NCBI RefSeq assembly: GCF_000278275.1
Contig: NZ_JH725147.1
Location: 100,148-164,147 of the forward strand
Direction of reading: 5' to 3'
Origin: Bartonella tamiae Th239
GTDB taxonomy: Bacteria; Pseudomonadota; Alphaproteobacteria; Rhizobiales; Rhizobiaceae
Length of the DNA stretch: 64,000 nucleotides
The translations under genes and the position numbers were made by a program. Positions 9,663-19,692 of the stretch are shown piece by piece (the stretch's first letter is position 1; each line of letters starts with the position of its first letter). Under the pieces are notes generated by a model that saw nothing but the letters and a program-made list of their open reading frames with translations, did not search any database and was not told where the DNA came from.

Positions 9663-10454
9663 ATGGCGCGTTCTGCGATTATGAATGTTATGGTGCAAGC
9701 GGCTATGAAAGCTGGCCGCTCGCTCGCCCGCGATTATGGTGAAGTACAAAATCTTCAGGTTTCTTTAAAAGGACCCGCAGATTATGTTAGTCAAGCTGAT
9801 CGCAAGGCAGAAGATATTGTTAAAAATGAATTGATAAAAGCACGCCCTGATTATGGTTTCTTGATGGAAGAATCAGGAGAAATTATCGGTGCGGATACAC
9901 AACATCGTTTTATTGTTGATCCTCTTGATGGAACAACCAATTTTCTACACGGTATTCCATTTTTTGGTGTTTCCATAGCAATGGAACGTCAAGGACAAGT
10001 CGTCGCTGGTGTTATTTATAATCCAGCATTAGATGAATTGTTTACGGCAGAACGTGGCGGCGGTGTTTTTCTCAATGATCGTCGCATGCGTGTTGCTGGG
10101 CGACGCAAGTTAGAAGATTGTGTAATTGGGACTGGTGTCCCTCATCTTGGCCGCGGTCAACACGGTCATTATTTAATAGAATTGCGCAATGTCATGAGCG
10201 AGGTTGCAGGCATTCGCCGCATGGGCGCAGCAGCACTTGATCTTGCTTATGTTGCAGCAGGTCGTCTTGATGGTTTTTGGGAAGATGATCTTCAACCATG
10301 GGATATGGCTGCTGGCATGCTTATGGTGCGAGAGGCTGGAGGCTTTGTCACTGACAAAGACAATGGTCAAAATATCTTTGAGAAAAAAAATATTATTGCA
10401 GGCAATGAGCTGATTCACGCTGCTTTAATGAAAACCTTAAAAAAACCGCTTTAA
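9663..10454 (+). CDS. suhB: Inositol monophosphatase family protein SuhB
   Basis: Mg-dependent inositol monophosphatase fold (263 aa). Metal-binding motifs are complete: Glu69/Glu70 in FLMEESG, DPLDGTTNF with Asp86 and Asp89, and WDMAAGMLMVREAGG near residue 215. SuhB also acts with Nus factors in rRNA antitermination in E. coli, which is known for that family member rather than shown here. It follows efp by 13 bases and ends at a stem-loop, so efp-suhB is probably one transcription unit. Confidence 0.93.
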   Translation: MARSAIMNVMVQAAMKAGRSLARDYGEVQNLQVSLKGPADYVSQADRKAEDIVKNELIKARPDYGFLMEESGEIIGADTQHRFIVDPLDGTTNFLHGIPFFGVSIAMERQGQVVAGVIYNPALDELFTAERGGGVFLNDRRMRVAGRRKLEDCVIGTGVPHLGRGQHGHYLIELRNVMSEVAGIRRMGAAALDLAYVAAGRLDGFWEDDLQPWDMAAGMLMVREAGGFVTDKDNGQNIFEKKNIIAGNELIHAALMKTLKKPL

Positions 10455-10463
10455 AACACGAAA

Positions 10464-10498
10464 CCTGCCGGCATTATTGAACGGCAGGATCGTTTTAT
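10464..10498 (+). terminator. Terminator after suhB
   Basis: Inverted repeat CCTGCCG (10464-10470) and CGGCAGG (10482-10488) with an 11-base loop, followed by ATCGTTTTAT. Nine bases after the suhB stop. The U-tract is short, so efficiency is uncertain. Confidence 0.65.
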
Positions 10499-10899
10499 CT
10501 TAATCTTTAAAATTTATCATCTTCAACATATTTTTCATCTGACATAATCTTTTTATATTGCCACACATTTTGTATCGTAAAAATTGTGGTGTTTCATGAT
10601 ATTTAATCAGTGTTATGAGAATTACGCACATAGAAATCAAACATCTCATCCGTTACAAAGATTTTTATCTTACTTGAAAAGATCTAAAACAGTTTTTTTA
10701 AAAAATATGAAAGATGTTGATCATGGATAAGATTACAAAAGGCTTTTATTCCCCTTTAATGCAGAAGAGCACCATTTGATCTTAAACTAAAAATACCGTC
10801 AATGCTTAAAGAGACTTAAAAAGATCAGATCATTGCGCGGCAAAAAATGGGCAAACACAAATTATAAATCAAAGAGAATTTTGAAGCTTTCAACAATAT
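10499..10899. other. Intergenic, no gene seen
   Basis: About 400 AT-rich bases between convergent suhB and the ABC exporter gene. Nothing supported beyond the suhB terminator just before it. Confidence 0.5.
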
Positions 10900-12693
10900 T
10901 TAATGCGAAAATTGTAATTTTGCCAAACGCGCATAAAGACCATTTTTAGCGACAAGCTCATCATGTGTTCCTTGTTCTACAATTATGCCACCATCAATAA
11001 CTAAAATACGATCTGCTTTTAAAATTGTTGCCAAACGATGTGCAATGACCAACGTTGTGCGGCCTTCCATCAATCTCTCTAAGGATTTTTGAACCAGCAT
11101 TTCGCTTTCTGCATCAAGAGCTGATGTTGCCTCATCAAGCAACAATAAGGGTGCATCACGTAAAAGAGCACGTGCAATGGCGATACGCTGTTTTTGTCCA
11201 CCTGAAAGTGTTATACCACGTTCACCAACTTGCGTTTCAAAGCCATCTTTTAAAGCAAAAATAAAATCCGTTGCATTGGCTGCTTTTGCGGCGGCTTCAA
11301 TTTGACGGTCATCGGCATTTTCACATCCAAAAGCAATATTCTCACGCAATGTTCCATTAAAAATCGCAACATCTTGAGGCACATAGGCAATACGCATTCG
11401 TAAATCATGAGGATCAGCTTTGGTCACATCTATCCCATCAAATGAGATAATTCCTTTTTGTGGATCATAAAAGCGTAAAATTAATGAAAAAATTGTGCTT
11501 TTACCTGCGCCAGAAGGACCGACAAAGGCAATTTTTTCACCAGCTTTTACTGAAAACGAAAAATTCTTTAAAGCAGGCTGAGTTAAACGCGTTGGATAGG
11601 CAAAATCAACATGATCAAATTGCACGGCGCCTTTTGCAGGATGTGGCATTTTTAAAGGTGTAGACGGTTTAATAACATCAGATTTTTCAACTAAAATTTC
11701 AGCCAACCTTTCTGCCGCTCCTGATGCTTGCGCAAGCTCAGCCCCCACTTCTGATAATTGTCCAAACGCACTTGCACCAAAAACAGCATAAAGGACAAAT
11801 TGTCCTAAAGTTCCTGGTGTCATCGTGTTGTGTAAAACATCATTTGATCCAATCCACAGCACTGCTACAACACTGCTAAACACTAAAAATATTGCAAAAC
11901 CTGTTAAAAAAGCACGCGATAATATTGATCCTTTTGCTGCTTGAAATGCACGATAAACAAGCAAAGAAAATCTCTTATTAATCTCTTTTTCTGCAGTAAA
12001 AGCCTGTATAGTGCGAATAGCACTGACCTGTTCAGACGCCAATGCGGTTGCATCCGCCAAGCGGTCTTGTGCCAAACGCGTTCTTAATCGAACCTTACGA
12101 CCAAAAACAATAATAGGAATAACAATGATGGGAATGGCCACCAAAACCATGGCCGATAGTTTTGGACTGGTGACGGTCATCATAATGATGGCACCAACCG
12201 CCATAATCATATTGCGTAAGGAAACAGAAGCTGTTGCACCTACAGCCGATTTTATCTGTGTTGTATCCGCCGATAAACGGGAAATAATTTCTCCCGAATG
12301 AGAGCGATCAAAAAATTCGGGTGATAGTGTTGTGATATGGTGAAAAACATCACGACGCAAATCAGCGACAACATTTTCTCCAAGTGTGATGACAGAATAA
12401 TAACGCCCCGCAGAAGCGAGCGCTAAAATTGCCGCCAACAAAAACAATACGCCAAAATAAGAATTTATCATGGTGCCATCACCATAAGAAAAACCATGGT
12501 CAAGCATGCGACGAATAGCAATAGGTAAAACTAACATCACAAGAGCGGCAACAATTAGTGAAACTGCGGCAGCAATCGCCAATTTTTTGTAACGCAATAG
12601 ATAAGGTAATAATGTTGAAAGAGGACGCAAATTGCTTTTTTTGCGTTTTATTGTCTTATTTTCGGTATTTTTAGCGTCCGTCTGACTATCCAT
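10900..12693 (-). CDS. ABC exporter, fused membrane and ATPase domains (MsbA-like)
   Basis: 597 aa half-transporter. Six transmembrane segments fill residues 30-320, and the nucleotide-binding domain follows with Walker A GPSGAGKST, signature LSGGQKQR and Walker B LLLLDEATSALD, then the H-loop Histidine in VIAHRLAT. An N-terminal lysine-rich tail precedes the first helix. This architecture is shared by the lipid A flippase MsbA and by type I multidrug exporters; the substrate cannot be read from the sequence. In Rhizobiales this gene commonly sits beside rpmE as here, and is annotated as a generic exporter. Confidence 0.88.
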   Translation of the reverse strand: MDSQTDAKNTENKTIKRKKSNLRPLSTLLPYLLRYKKLAIAAAVSLIVAALVMLVLPIAIRRMLDHGFSYGDGTMINSYFGVLFLLAAILALASAGRYYSVITLGENVVADLRRDVFHHITTLSPEFFDRSHSGEIISRLSADTTQIKSAVGATASVSLRNMIMAVGAIIMMTVTSPKLSAMVLVAIPIIVIPIIVFGRKVRLRTRLAQDRLADATALASEQVSAIRTIQAFTAEKEINKRFSLLVYRAFQAAKGSILSRAFLTGFAIFLVFSSVVAVLWIGSNDVLHNTMTPGTLGQFVLYAVFGASAFGQLSEVGAELAQASGAAERLAEILVEKSDVIKPSTPLKMPHPAKGAVQFDHVDFAYPTRLTQPALKNFSFSVKAGEKIAFVGPSGAGKSTIFSLILRFYDPQKGIISFDGIDVTKADPHDLRMRIAYVPQDVAIFNGTLRENIAFGCENADDRQIEAAAKAANATDFIFALKDGFETQVGERGITLSGGQKQRIAIARALLRDAPLLLLDEATSALDAESEMLVQKSLERLMEGRTTLVIAHRLATILKADRILVIDGGIIVEQGTHDELVAKNGLYARLAKLQFSH

Positions 12694-12862
12694 CTTTGAT
12701 TGTGCCCTTGTGCTATTGCTCTTGCTGATGTATAGGCAACACCAGAATTTTTACAATTGTCTGGTTCATGTCCAGATTTTGTTTATCAAATATACAATCT
12801 TATCGCATTATGAAATTCAATCATGCGATATTTTGTTACAGTAAAAGCAGGAAGTTTGCGTC

Positions 12863-13084
12863 ATGAAAGCTGATATTCATCCCGATTACCACACAATTAA
12901 AGTTGTAATGACAGATGGCACCGAATATTTCACCCGTTCAACATGGGGAAAAGAAGGTGATACACTGAACCTTGATATTGATCCCACAACACATCCAGCT
13001 TGGACAGGTGGATCACAAACGCTGGTTGATCGTGGTGGTCGCGTTTCCAAGTTTAAAAATCGATTTGGAAATCTTGGTATTTAA
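12863..13084 (+). CDS. rpmE: 50S ribosomal protein bL31
   Basis: 73 aa large-subunit protein at the central protuberance. It begins [19 protein letters not shown] and ends [16 protein letters not shown], the usual rhizobial form. None of the four zinc-binding cysteines of the classical type is present, so it is a zinc-independent variant. AGGAAG precedes the ATG. Divergent from the ABC exporter gene and followed by a strong terminator. Confidence 0.96.
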   Translation: MKADIHPDYHTIKVVMTDGTEYFTRSTWGKEGDTLNLDIDPTTHPAWTGGSQTLVDRGGRVSKFKNRFGNLGI

Positions 13085-13112
13085 TATAATACGCCTAAGC
13101 GTTGAACGAATC

Positions 13113-13140
13113 AAAAACCCGCTTACAAGCGGGTTTTTTA
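13113..13140 (+). terminator. Rho-independent terminator after rpmE
   Basis: AAAAACCCGCT (13113-13123), 4-base loop, then AGCGGGTTTTTT (13128-13139): a strong GC stem with U-run, 28 bases past the rpmE stop. Confidence 0.9.
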
Positions 13141-13254
13141 TTTGTTTTCTTTGAAACATCACAATGATTGAGCATTTAAAAATGTTCAGCTTATTTTTTG
13201 CACCTTTAATATAAAACCACACGATGTGTGAGAAAAAGGCATATTAAAATGAGT

Positions 13255-13286
13255 AAAAAGACGCCTTTTAAAAAGAGCGTCTTTTT
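13255..13286 (-). terminator. Terminator after yebC
   Basis: AAAAAGACGC (13255-13264) and GCGTCTTTTT (13277-13286), a 10-base inverted repeat 28 bases beyond the yebC stop. It is symmetrical, so it may act on both strands. Confidence 0.8.
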
Positions 13287-13313
13287 GCATGAAAATTGCC
13301 TATAGAAAAACAT

Positions 13314-14060
13314 TTAAGCAGATAGTTTTGCTAAAACTTCATCACTGACTTCAAAATTAGCATAAACATTTTGCACATCGTCATCATCTTCAAGCGTAGA
13401 AATCAATCTTAAAACAGATTGCGCTTTTTCTTCATCAACAGCGGCACCCGTTGTTGGTTTCCATACAGTTTTAATTGATTCGGCTTCACCTAATGCTGTT
13501 TCAAGCGCTTTTGAAACCTCTCCAATATCTTCAAAAGCACAAATGATAACATGGCCTTCTTCGTCAGATTGGACATCTTCTGCCCCTGCTTCAATGGCTG
13601 CTTCCATAACCGTGTCATTGTCACCAGCGTCAACCTTATAGATAATTTCACCCACACGATTAAACATAAAGCCAACTGAACCCGTTTCCCCTAAAGCTCC
13701 TCCAGATTTTGTAAAGGCTGCGCGCACATTTGAGGCTGTACGGTTACGATTATCTGTTAAAGCTTCAACAATAACAGCCACCCCAGCTGGTCCGTAACCT
13801 TCATAGCGCACTTCATCATAATTTTCTGCGTCACCACCTGATGCTTTTTTAATCGCGCGTTCAATATTATCTTTTGGCATAGACTGTGATTTCGCGTTCT
13901 GTACAGCCAATCGCAATCGCGGATTCATTGCTGGATCTGGTGCACCCTGCTTCGCAGCAACAGTGATTTCACGAGCAAGTTTAGAGAACATTTTGGAGCG
14001 CATCGCATCCTGACGACCTTTACGATGCATGATATTTTTAAATTGTGAATGGCCTGCCAT
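13314..14060 (-). CDS. yebC: YebC/PmpR family protein
   Basis: 248 aa member of the YebC/TACO1 family. The diagnostic N-terminus is present: [20 protein letters not shown] followed by [18 protein letters not shown]. The family includes PmpR-type regulators and, more recently, ribosome-associated factors for translation through proline-rich stretches; which applies here is not shown. AAAGGTGAGCC precedes the ATG. It lies downstream of the YmdB-like gene on the same strand. In many Rhizobiales yebC precedes ruvC, but here ruvC is 8 kb away. Confidence 0.95.
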   Translation of the reverse strand: MAGHSQFKNIMHRKGRQDAMRSKMFSKLAREITVAAKQGAPDPAMNPRLRLAVQNAKSQSMPKDNIERAIKKASGGDAENYDEVRYEGYGPAGVAVIVEALTDNRNRTASNVRAAFTKSGGALGETGSVGFMFNRVGEIIYKVDAGDNDTVMEAAIEAGAEDVQSDEEGHVIICAFEDIGEVSKALETALGEAESIKTVWKPTTGAAVDEEKAQSVLRLISTLEDDDDVQNVYANFEVSDEVLAKLSA

Positions 14061-14198
14061 GGCTCACCTTTCAGATTTTGCGACAAAGAGGCATATCTTT
14101 ATAACAAAGGACTATCTCTGCCGAACAGTGTTTCTTATTCTGAACATCTCTCTTATACGAAAAACACTTTTAAAGGTAAAGAGAGACACAAGCCCAAC

Positions 14199-15020
14199 TC
14201 ACCAGAAATCAGGCATAATTTTTTGCAAGCGTGGGCCAATACGTAACGGACTGACTTTTTCAGCAAGACCCGTCTTATCGGATATTTCAACGGCCAATCC
14301 GCAAATGGTTGCGGGTCCATGAGCAGGCTCATAACGACCACGAGGAATTTTTGTGACAAAACGATTGAGCGGTTCTTCCTTATCCATTCCAAGGGAAGAA
14401 TCATAATCTCCACACATGCCCGCATCCGACATATAAGCCGTGCCACCATTTAAAATTTGTGCATCGGCTGTCGGAATATGGGTGTGTGTTCCAACAACAA
14501 CACTGACACGCCCATCAAGAAAATGACCAAAACATTGTTTTTCACTTGTCGCTTCAGCATGAAAATCAAAAATTGCAGCGTCCACATGCTCACCTAGAGG
14601 ACAATCCCCAATGATTTTTTCTGCTGTCTCAAAAGGATCATCAAGATCAGGATGCATAAAGACACGCCCCATAACATTGGCAACCAAAATACGCGCACCA
14701 TTTTTAGCTGTGTAAATGCCTGATCCCTTACCCGCTGTCCCTCGTGGAAAGTTCGCTGGCCTTAAAAAGGCGTCGGCATAATTGGCATAATTCAATGTTT
14801 CTTTCTGATCAAATGCATGATTGCCTGTCGTAACAACATCGGCGCCTGCTTCTAATGTTTCATGATAAATACGCTCAGTAATGCCAAAGCCAGAAGCCGC
14901 ATTTTCACCGTTCACAACGACAAAATCCAGTTGCAACTTTTCAATCAAAAGCGGCAGTTTTTCAAAAACGGCCACGCGCCCTGTTTTGCCAACCATATCG
15001 CCTAAAAATAAAAATCTCAT
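14199..15020 (-). CDS. YmdB-like metallophosphoesterase (TIGR00282 family)
   Basis: 273 aa calcineurin-fold phosphoesterase of the YmdB family, whose members hydrolyse 2',3'-cyclic nucleotides. Metal ligands are visible in order: FLGDMVG at residues 4-10, NGENAASGFG around 39-48, TTGNHAFD around 64-71, FDFHAE and VVGTHTHIPTAD. I chose ATG 15020 (MRFLFLGDMVG) because the family starts there; 17 further upstream residues are open but overlap the end of fau. It follows fau closely on the same strand, the usual rhizobial arrangement. Confidence 0.9.
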   Translation of the reverse strand: MRFLFLGDMVGKTGRVAVFEKLPLLIEKLQLDFVVVNGENAASGFGITERIYHETLEAGADVVTTGNHAFDQKETLNYANYADAFLRPANFPRGTAGKGSGIYTAKNGARILVANVMGRVFMHPDLDDPFETAEKIIGDCPLGEHVDAAIFDFHAEATSEKQCFGHFLDGRVSVVVGTHTHIPTADAQILNGGTAYMSDAGMCGDYDSSLGMDKEEPLNRFVTKIPRGRYEPAHGPATICGLAVEISDKTGLAEKVSPLRIGPRLQKIMPDFW

Positions 15021-15040
15021 TGAACCTTTGTAAACATAAA

Positions 15041-15628
15041 TTAAAAAATGCGCAAACCGCTTTCCGTCCAAATCATATTTAAAGGCACATCATGGGTTTC
15101 AGCAGGAATAACGGCAAATTTTTGACAGTCAAAAGCAAGACCAATCAATAAAGGTTTATGTCCCATTTTGTTCATATCCTTCAAAGCTCGATCATAAAAT
15201 CCTTTGCCATAACCAAGACGATTGCCTTGATCATCAAAAGCTGAAAGCGGCATCAAAATAAGATCCGGAATAACACAAGCAGAATTTTGTGAAGGACCAT
15301 ATGTACCAAAGCCAACATCAATCAAAACACTGTCTTCATCATATAAGCGAAATATCATTGTGTGTTCATCGATAAGTGCTGGAAGGGCGCATTGTAAGCC
15401 TTCTTTTTTGAGAGCGTCTAACAAGGGGCGTGGATCAATTTCACTACGTATTGGCCAAAACCCTGCTATGATTCTTTTATCTTTTAAAAACGGCTTCAAT
15501 ACATCTCTTTGGTATGCAAGCTTTTTTGAAATTTCCAAACGTTCTTCAAATGCCATTGCATCACGGCGTTTTAACGCATCCAAACGAAGATTTTTTTTAT
15601 TATTCACCATACGCATATTATTTTTCAA
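15041..15628 (-). CDS. fau: 5-formyltetrahydrofolate cyclo-ligase
   Basis: Converts 5-formyl-THF to 5,10-methenyl-THF with ATP (195 aa at most). Motifs: LRLDALKRRDAM near the N-terminus, then the C-terminal signature LIDVGFGTYGP...LILMPLSAFDDQGNRLGYGKGFYDRAL. The start is uncertain, with in-frame ATGs at 15628, 15616 and 15610 and no clear ribosome-binding site. A 6S RNA gene lies upstream on the same strand; a 6S-fau (ygfA) arrangement is widespread in proteobacteria. Confidence 0.93.
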   Translation of the reverse strand: MKNNMRMVNNKKNLRLDALKRRDAMAFEERLEISKKLAYQRDVLKPFLKDKRIIAGFWPIRSEIDPRPLLDALKKEGLQCALPALIDEHTMIFRLYDEDSVLIDVGFGTYGPSQNSACVIPDLILMPLSAFDDQGNRLGYGKGFYDRALKDMNKMGHKPLLIGLAFDCQKFAVIPAETHDVPLNMIWTESGLRIF

Positions 15629-15984
15629 AAAAATTACTGCTTAAAATAACATCATTTTTCGATGTATTTTCATAAAAATAAACAGCAATTTGACCAAATA
15701 TTTAATAATGATCTTAGCAACATATGTTTAATATGTGATATTTAATCCATTATCATGGCTCATCAATACCAAAAATCTTGCAAGCTGATGTGTAGTGAAA
15801 TGTAAAAGTGTATAATAAGTTTTTTCACCAATGATCATAGTTCTTTTATAAACAACGACCATCATCTCACACGATAGACCAACACGGTGCGTAAAATACC
15901 TAAAAGAATATTCTATAATAAAAGGGCTCTCATCATAAGATTTCTTTTTTAAAATGATTTCTTAAAACTTGATGATTCCTTATA
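15629..15984. other. Leader between 6S RNA and fau
   Basis: About 355 AT-rich bases with no supported gene. If 6S RNA and fau are co-transcribed, as in E. coli ssrS-ygfA, this is the spacer that is removed. Confidence 0.4.
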
Positions 15985-16152
15985 TAAAGAAAGTGCGAAC
16001 CACAGCAACCGATGGACTCATTTTGATCCCGGGTACCTACAAAGTAGGTGGGCACCATATGAGAAGGCTCACGAGCCTTCCCAGGGACAGTTCCCTTAGA
16101 GATCAGTAAGGCCCCGGGGATGCAGTTGTTCCTGTCGAGAAGCGCAGAACGC
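15985..16152 (-). ncRNA. ssrS: 6S RNA (RNA polymerase regulator)
   Basis: A GC-rich island of about 165 bases in AT-rich DNA, upstream of fau on the same strand, the classical place for 6S RNA. Read on the minus strand it folds into a long rod: TGCG and ACAGGAAC near the 5' end pair with GTTGCTGT and CGCA near the 3' end; ATCCCCGGG pairs with CCCGGGAT to flank the central bubble; GAAGGCTC-GT-GAGCCTTC forms an apical hairpin and CCTACTTTGTAGG a side hairpin. 6S RNA mimics an open promoter and binds RNA polymerase with housekeeping sigma. The ends are approximate. Confidence 0.82.
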
Positions 16153-16159
16153 AAAAACC

Positions 16160-16187
16160 AATATAGTATAATTTATCAAATTTACCA
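16160..16187 (-). promoter_or_regulatory. ssrS: Probable 6S RNA promoter
   Basis: On the minus strand TGGTAA (16187-16182) and TATATT (16165-16160) are separated by 16 bases and end about 8 bases before the proposed 6S RNA 5' end. A fair match to a housekeeping sigma promoter; no experimental start known. Confidence 0.5.
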
Positions 16188-16407
16188 GTGCAGAAAATGA
16201 ACAAGATTTAAGCTAAATTTTTAAAACAGTGATGAAATAGATCCTATTCTTAAAAGCAATTTCTTATAAGATAAAATCTTCTGATGATAATCAACTTTTT
16301 AAAAAGGCGAACCAGTGAACATCATTTCAAATATAATAAGCATTACTACAATCTTATCAATAAAAAGGAGATAAATTTAAGGATCTGCAATGGATCAAAG
16401 ACGTCAT

Positions 16408-17094
16408 TTATATTGCTTGAGGTGTTTCTGCTTCCAAAATTTCACCCACGCGATTTTGCGCCCTACGCATTTGGGGATAATAATTAAGCGCGTCTTCATA
16501 AGCTTTTAACGCCAATTGTTTGCGATCCGTCATTTCCATAATAGATCCTAAAAGCATAAGCGCATTATAATTGCGCGGCTCCAAACGTAATGCTTCATTA
16601 AGATCGAACATGGCAAGTTTAAGATCATTTAGCTGCATATGAACCGCAGCACGCCGCATCCAACCTTCGGCATAATCAGGCTTTAAAGCCACAATATTAT
16701 CTAAAAAATCAAGGGCAAGCGCATAATTTTGTTCATAAATGCCATCTTCAGCCCATTGCATCATTAAATCCACCGCATCACTTCCCGACTGGCTCCAAAG
16801 TCCTTGAATTTGACGGCTAATTTTTAAAGCATCATTGACATTCGCCGTTTTTTTTAAAACAGAAAACAACCGATCAAGCTCTGCTTTTTTACGTTCCGCT
16901 GCATTTTGATCTTTGCCAAGATCAGGCAATACTTCATCCGGGTTAGGCTTTTCAGGAATAATTTCTTCAGGCGACAGCACTGGTGCGTCAGGATCTTCTT
17001 GTGGCGGAAGCTCAGGCAAACCTTGAGCATAAACCTTCAAACAAAACACTCCAATGATCAAAGCAAGAAAAATAATTGAAAGCTTATTACGCAT
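16408..17094 (-). CDS. Exported tetratricopeptide repeat protein
   Basis: 228 aa from the ATG at 17094 (a GTG at 17106 would add four residues). Residues 4-22 form a signal peptide or anchor (hydrophobic, ending KVYAQG). A Pro/Glu-rich stretch follows to residue 55, then three TPR-like units in 120-215, such as YAEGWMRRAAVHMQLNDLKLA and YNALMLLGSIMEMTDRKQLALKAY. Probably periplasmic with a protein-binding role; partner unknown. It stands alone between the 6S promoter and rpmJ. Confidence 0.8.
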   Translation of the reverse strand: MRNKLSIIFLALIIGVFCLKVYAQGLPELPPQEDPDAPVLSPEEIIPEKPNPDEVLPDLGKDQNAAERKKAELDRLFSVLKKTANVNDALKISRQIQGLWSQSGSDAVDLMMQWAEDGIYEQNYALALDFLDNIVALKPDYAEGWMRRAAVHMQLNDLKLAMFDLNEALRLEPRNYNALMLLGSIMEMTDRKQLALKAYEDALNYYPQMRRAQNRVGEILEAETPQAI

Positions 17095-17303
17095 GAGACC
17101 AGTCACAAATTTCCAAAATATAATGCTTAAATATTATAAGAATAAACCAACATCACGCTAAATTAAAATTAAGGCAATGCGATGTTTTTCTCAATATTTA
17201 TCTACAAAACATAAGCATATTGATCTTAAAAATGAGCTTTTATTTTTAATAAATGATAAATGAGAATGCATACAAAATATGAGACACATAAAATTGTGAT
17301 TAT

Positions 17304-17331
17304 AAAAAAGGCTCCTATTGGAGCCTTTTTT
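17304..17331 (-). terminator. Rho-independent terminator after rpmJ
   Basis: AAAAAAGGCTCC (17304-17315), loop TATT, GGAGCCTTTTTT (17320-17331), 13 bases beyond the rpmJ stop. Symmetrical, so possibly bidirectional. Confidence 0.88.
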
Positions 17332-17343
17332 AAACGGTTAAAA

Positions 17344-17469
17344 TCAACCTTGACGTGCTTTAAAACGTGGATTGGTCTTATTAATGATATAAACACGACC
17401 CTTACGGCGAACCATGCGGTTGTCGCGGTGACGCGCCATAAGCGCTTTAAGCGAATTTTTAATTTTCAT
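17344..17469 (-). CDS. rpmJ: 50S ribosomal protein bL36
   Basis: A 41-residue protein read by hand on the minus strand from ATG 17469 to TGA 17344. It begins [18 protein letters not shown] and ends [12 protein letters not shown], the ykgO-type bL36 of alphaproteobacteria. It has no cysteine, so it is a zinc-independent form. A rich ribosome-binding site (AAAGGTG) precedes the start and a strong terminator follows the stop. Confidence 0.95.
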   Translation of the reverse strand: MKIKNSLKALMARHRDNRMVRRKGRVYIINKTNPRFKARQG

Positions 17470-17637
17470 TTTAATCACCTTTATACCCTCATTGGGGTAA
17501 TTTTAAATTGAGGCAAAGTGAAATGGCTCAATTTCGAGCTAAAAATATATTATATAAGTAACGTATTATTTTGGTTCTTGTCAAGTGCAAATGATTCAAG
17601 TGACAGAGCTTTTGCCGCAACAAGATCATTATGATCC

Positions 17638-18711
17638 TTATTTTATAAGTCTGGTTATATGCCCCATTTTACGATTTGGGCGGCTTTCATCTTTCCCATA
17701 GATATGAATCAATGTTTGGGGTTCATTAAGAAGTGTTTCCCATTTAAAAACATCATCACCGATTAAATTTTCCATTATACAATTGCTATGACGATGTGGC
17801 TCACCCAAAGGTAATCCTGCCACAGCGCGCACATGATTTTCAAACTGAGAAATCAAACACGCCGCTTCTGTCCAATGTCCTGAATTATGGACGCGTGGAG
17901 CAAATTCATTGGCAATCACCGAACCATCTTCCATCACAAAAAATTCCACCCCAATCACCCCGATATAATCAAAAGCTTCAAGCACTTTTTGAGTGTATGC
18001 CTGTGCTTGAGTGATCGTTTTTTGAGACAAATTTGCAGGCACATGTGAACTGTGCAATATGCCATTTTGATGACGATTTTCGGGGCTATCATAAAAAACA
18101 GTTTTGCCATGACTATCACGCGCACCAATGACCGAAATTTCTTTTGTAAAAGGTACAAGCCCTTCCAAAATTGCGGGCGCATAAGAAATCATTTTTAAAA
18201 TCTCTTCATCATCTATTTTTTCTGTCTGTTTTAAACGCACCTGCCCTTTCCCATCATAGCCAAAACGGCGAGTTTTTAAAATGGCATCACCACCTAATTC
18301 TTTCAAACCTTCAAGAAGCGATTGAGAAGTATCGATCAACCGCCAAGGTGCTGTTTCAATACCGAGTGCATTTAAAAATTGTTTTTCAAAATAACGATCC
18401 TGAGCGATATGCAGCGCTTTGGGATGAGGCTGAAGAATCGTTTTTTCTTTCAATCGATCCAATGCAGATGCTGGCACATTTTCAAACTCATAGGTAATGA
18501 CGTGACACATTTTGGCCAATTCATCCAATGCTTTTTTATCATCGTAAGGCGCAATGATATGGTGCCATGCGATATCACCCGCTGGACAGTTTTGAGCTGG
18601 TTCTAAAATGATTGATCGAAATCCAAGCCGCGCGGCTGCCACTGACATCATCCGCGCCAGTTGACCACCACCAATAAAACCAATAGCGTCTCCGACTTTA
18701 AGACTGGCCAT
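17638..18711 (-). CDS. purK: N5-carboxyaminoimidazole ribonucleotide synthase PurK
   Basis: ATP-grasp enzyme making N5-CAIR from AIR and bicarbonate in purine synthesis (357 aa). Motifs: [13 protein letters not shown] at residues 11-23, the ATP-grasp core [14 protein letters not shown], and [27 protein letters not shown] with the metal-binding Glu and Asn. I chose ATG 18711, preceded by GAGG, over a GTG at 18723. It overlaps purE by 14 bases, so the two are co-translated. Confidence 0.95.
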   Translation of the reverse strand: MASLKVGDAIGFIGGGQLARMMSVAAARLGFRSIILEPAQNCPAGDIAWHHIIAPYDDKKALDELAKMCHVITYEFENVPASALDRLKEKTILQPHPKALHIAQDRYFEKQFLNALGIETAPWRLIDTSQSLLEGLKELGGDAILKTRRFGYDGKGQVRLKQTEKIDDEEILKMISYAPAILEGLVPFTKEISVIGARDSHGKTVFYDSPENRHQNGILHSSHVPANLSQKTITQAQAYTQKVLEAFDYIGVIGVEFFVMEDGSVIANEFAPRVHNSGHWTEAACLISQFENHVRAVAGLPLGEPHRHSNCIMENLIGDDVFKWETLLNEPQTLIHIYGKDESRPNRKMGHITRLIK

Positions 18712-19225
18712 GTGAAGCCTCACTGGTTGTCATTTCATCAAAAGGAAATTCTGCCACTGCATCTGTTTGTTTTTGTCGCCATTCATCAAAACGTTGTGCC
18801 AATTGAACATCATAAATCGACAATATAGAAGCCGCCAATAAAGCTGCATTGATCGCCCCTGCTTTGCCAATTGCCAAAGTTCCAACGGGAATACCAGCGG
18901 GCATTTGGACAATAGATAGTAAAGAATCCTGCCCAGATAAAGCTCGTGATTGCACAGGCACACCTAAAACCGGCAAAGCGGTCATAGCCGCAGTCATACC
19001 CGGCAAATGGGCAGCGCCGCCTGCCCCCGCGATAATAATTTTAAAGCCTGCTTTTTTTGCGTTCTTTGAGAAATCAACCAAACGATCTGGTGTGCGATGA
19101 GCTGATATAATACGTGTTTCAAAGCCAATTTTAAGCTCCTTTAACGTATCAGCAGCATGGTGCATTGTATCCCAATCCGACTGGCTCCCCATGATTATGG
19201 CGATATCTTTTTGCTTTTCATTCAT
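18698..19225 (-). CDS. purE: N5-carboxyaminoimidazole ribonucleotide mutase PurE
   Basis: Class I PurE, which moves the carboxyl of N5-CAIR to give CAIR (175 aa). Signature blocks are [12 protein letters not shown] (residues 10-21), ISAHRTPDR with the catalytic His, [12 protein letters not shown] and [26 protein letters not shown] precedes the ATG. It lies 21 bases after a ydcH gene and overlaps purK. Confidence 0.96.
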   Translation of the reverse strand: MNEKQKDIAIIMGSQSDWDTMHHAADTLKELKIGFETRIISAHRTPDRLVDFSKNAKKAGFKIIIAGAGGAAHLPGMTAAMTALPVLGVPVQSRALSGQDSLLSIVQMPAGIPVGTLAIGKAGAINAALLAASILSIYDVQLAQRFDEWRQKQTDAVAEFPFDEMTTSEASHGQS

Positions 19226-19246
19226 GGTTTATTCCTCATTCATGAA

Positions 19247-19450
19247 TCAGGCGATAATGTCGGGAATAATCCGATCTTCAAGTTTATGAATACGATCTTT
19301 TAAATCCAATTTTTTCTTTTTCATACGTTGAACACAAAGACGATCAGAGCCTACCTTTATCATTGCCTCAATTGCAGCATCAAAATCGGCATGATCTTGC
19401 TTTAAGCGTGCAAGCGTTAATTTAATATCGGCCTGTTCCTGCTCGGACAT
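19247..19450 (-). CDS. YdcH family small protein (DUF465)
   Basis: 67 aa, charged and helical, with the DUF465 pattern: LKQDHADFDAAIEAMI, a basic turn RMKKKKLDLKDRIHKLED and a short C-terminus. Function of the family is unknown. Start at ATG 19450; an in-frame upstream ATG at 19465 adds five residues. Head of ydcH-purE-purK and divergent from a second YdcH-family gene 242 bases away. Confidence 0.85.
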   Translation of the reverse strand: MSEQEQADIKLTLARLKQDHADFDAAIEAMIKVGSDRLCVQRMKKKKLDLKDRIHKLEDRIIPDIIA

Positions 19451-19692
19451 GGTGGTCGTCCTCAAATTCTTTCATGAAATACCATACAAAGATTATGAAA
19501 ATTTATGTGTTCATCTTCATAATTATTGCGCCTATATCATAATTTATGGATTTGCGGAAATTTTAAATCTCTCACTTTTTAAAATTATTTTTATTTATCG
19601 ACAAACAATCATAAAGGTGCCAAATTTATTCTCTTGGATAAAAGACTACGAAAAATAAAAGTCCATGAGTGGAAACTAAAGGAGTTACTTTT

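Noticed and set aside
15933..16154. 73-codon minus-strand reading frame
   Set aside because: It covers the 6S RNA; base pairing and position explain the sequence better than coding.
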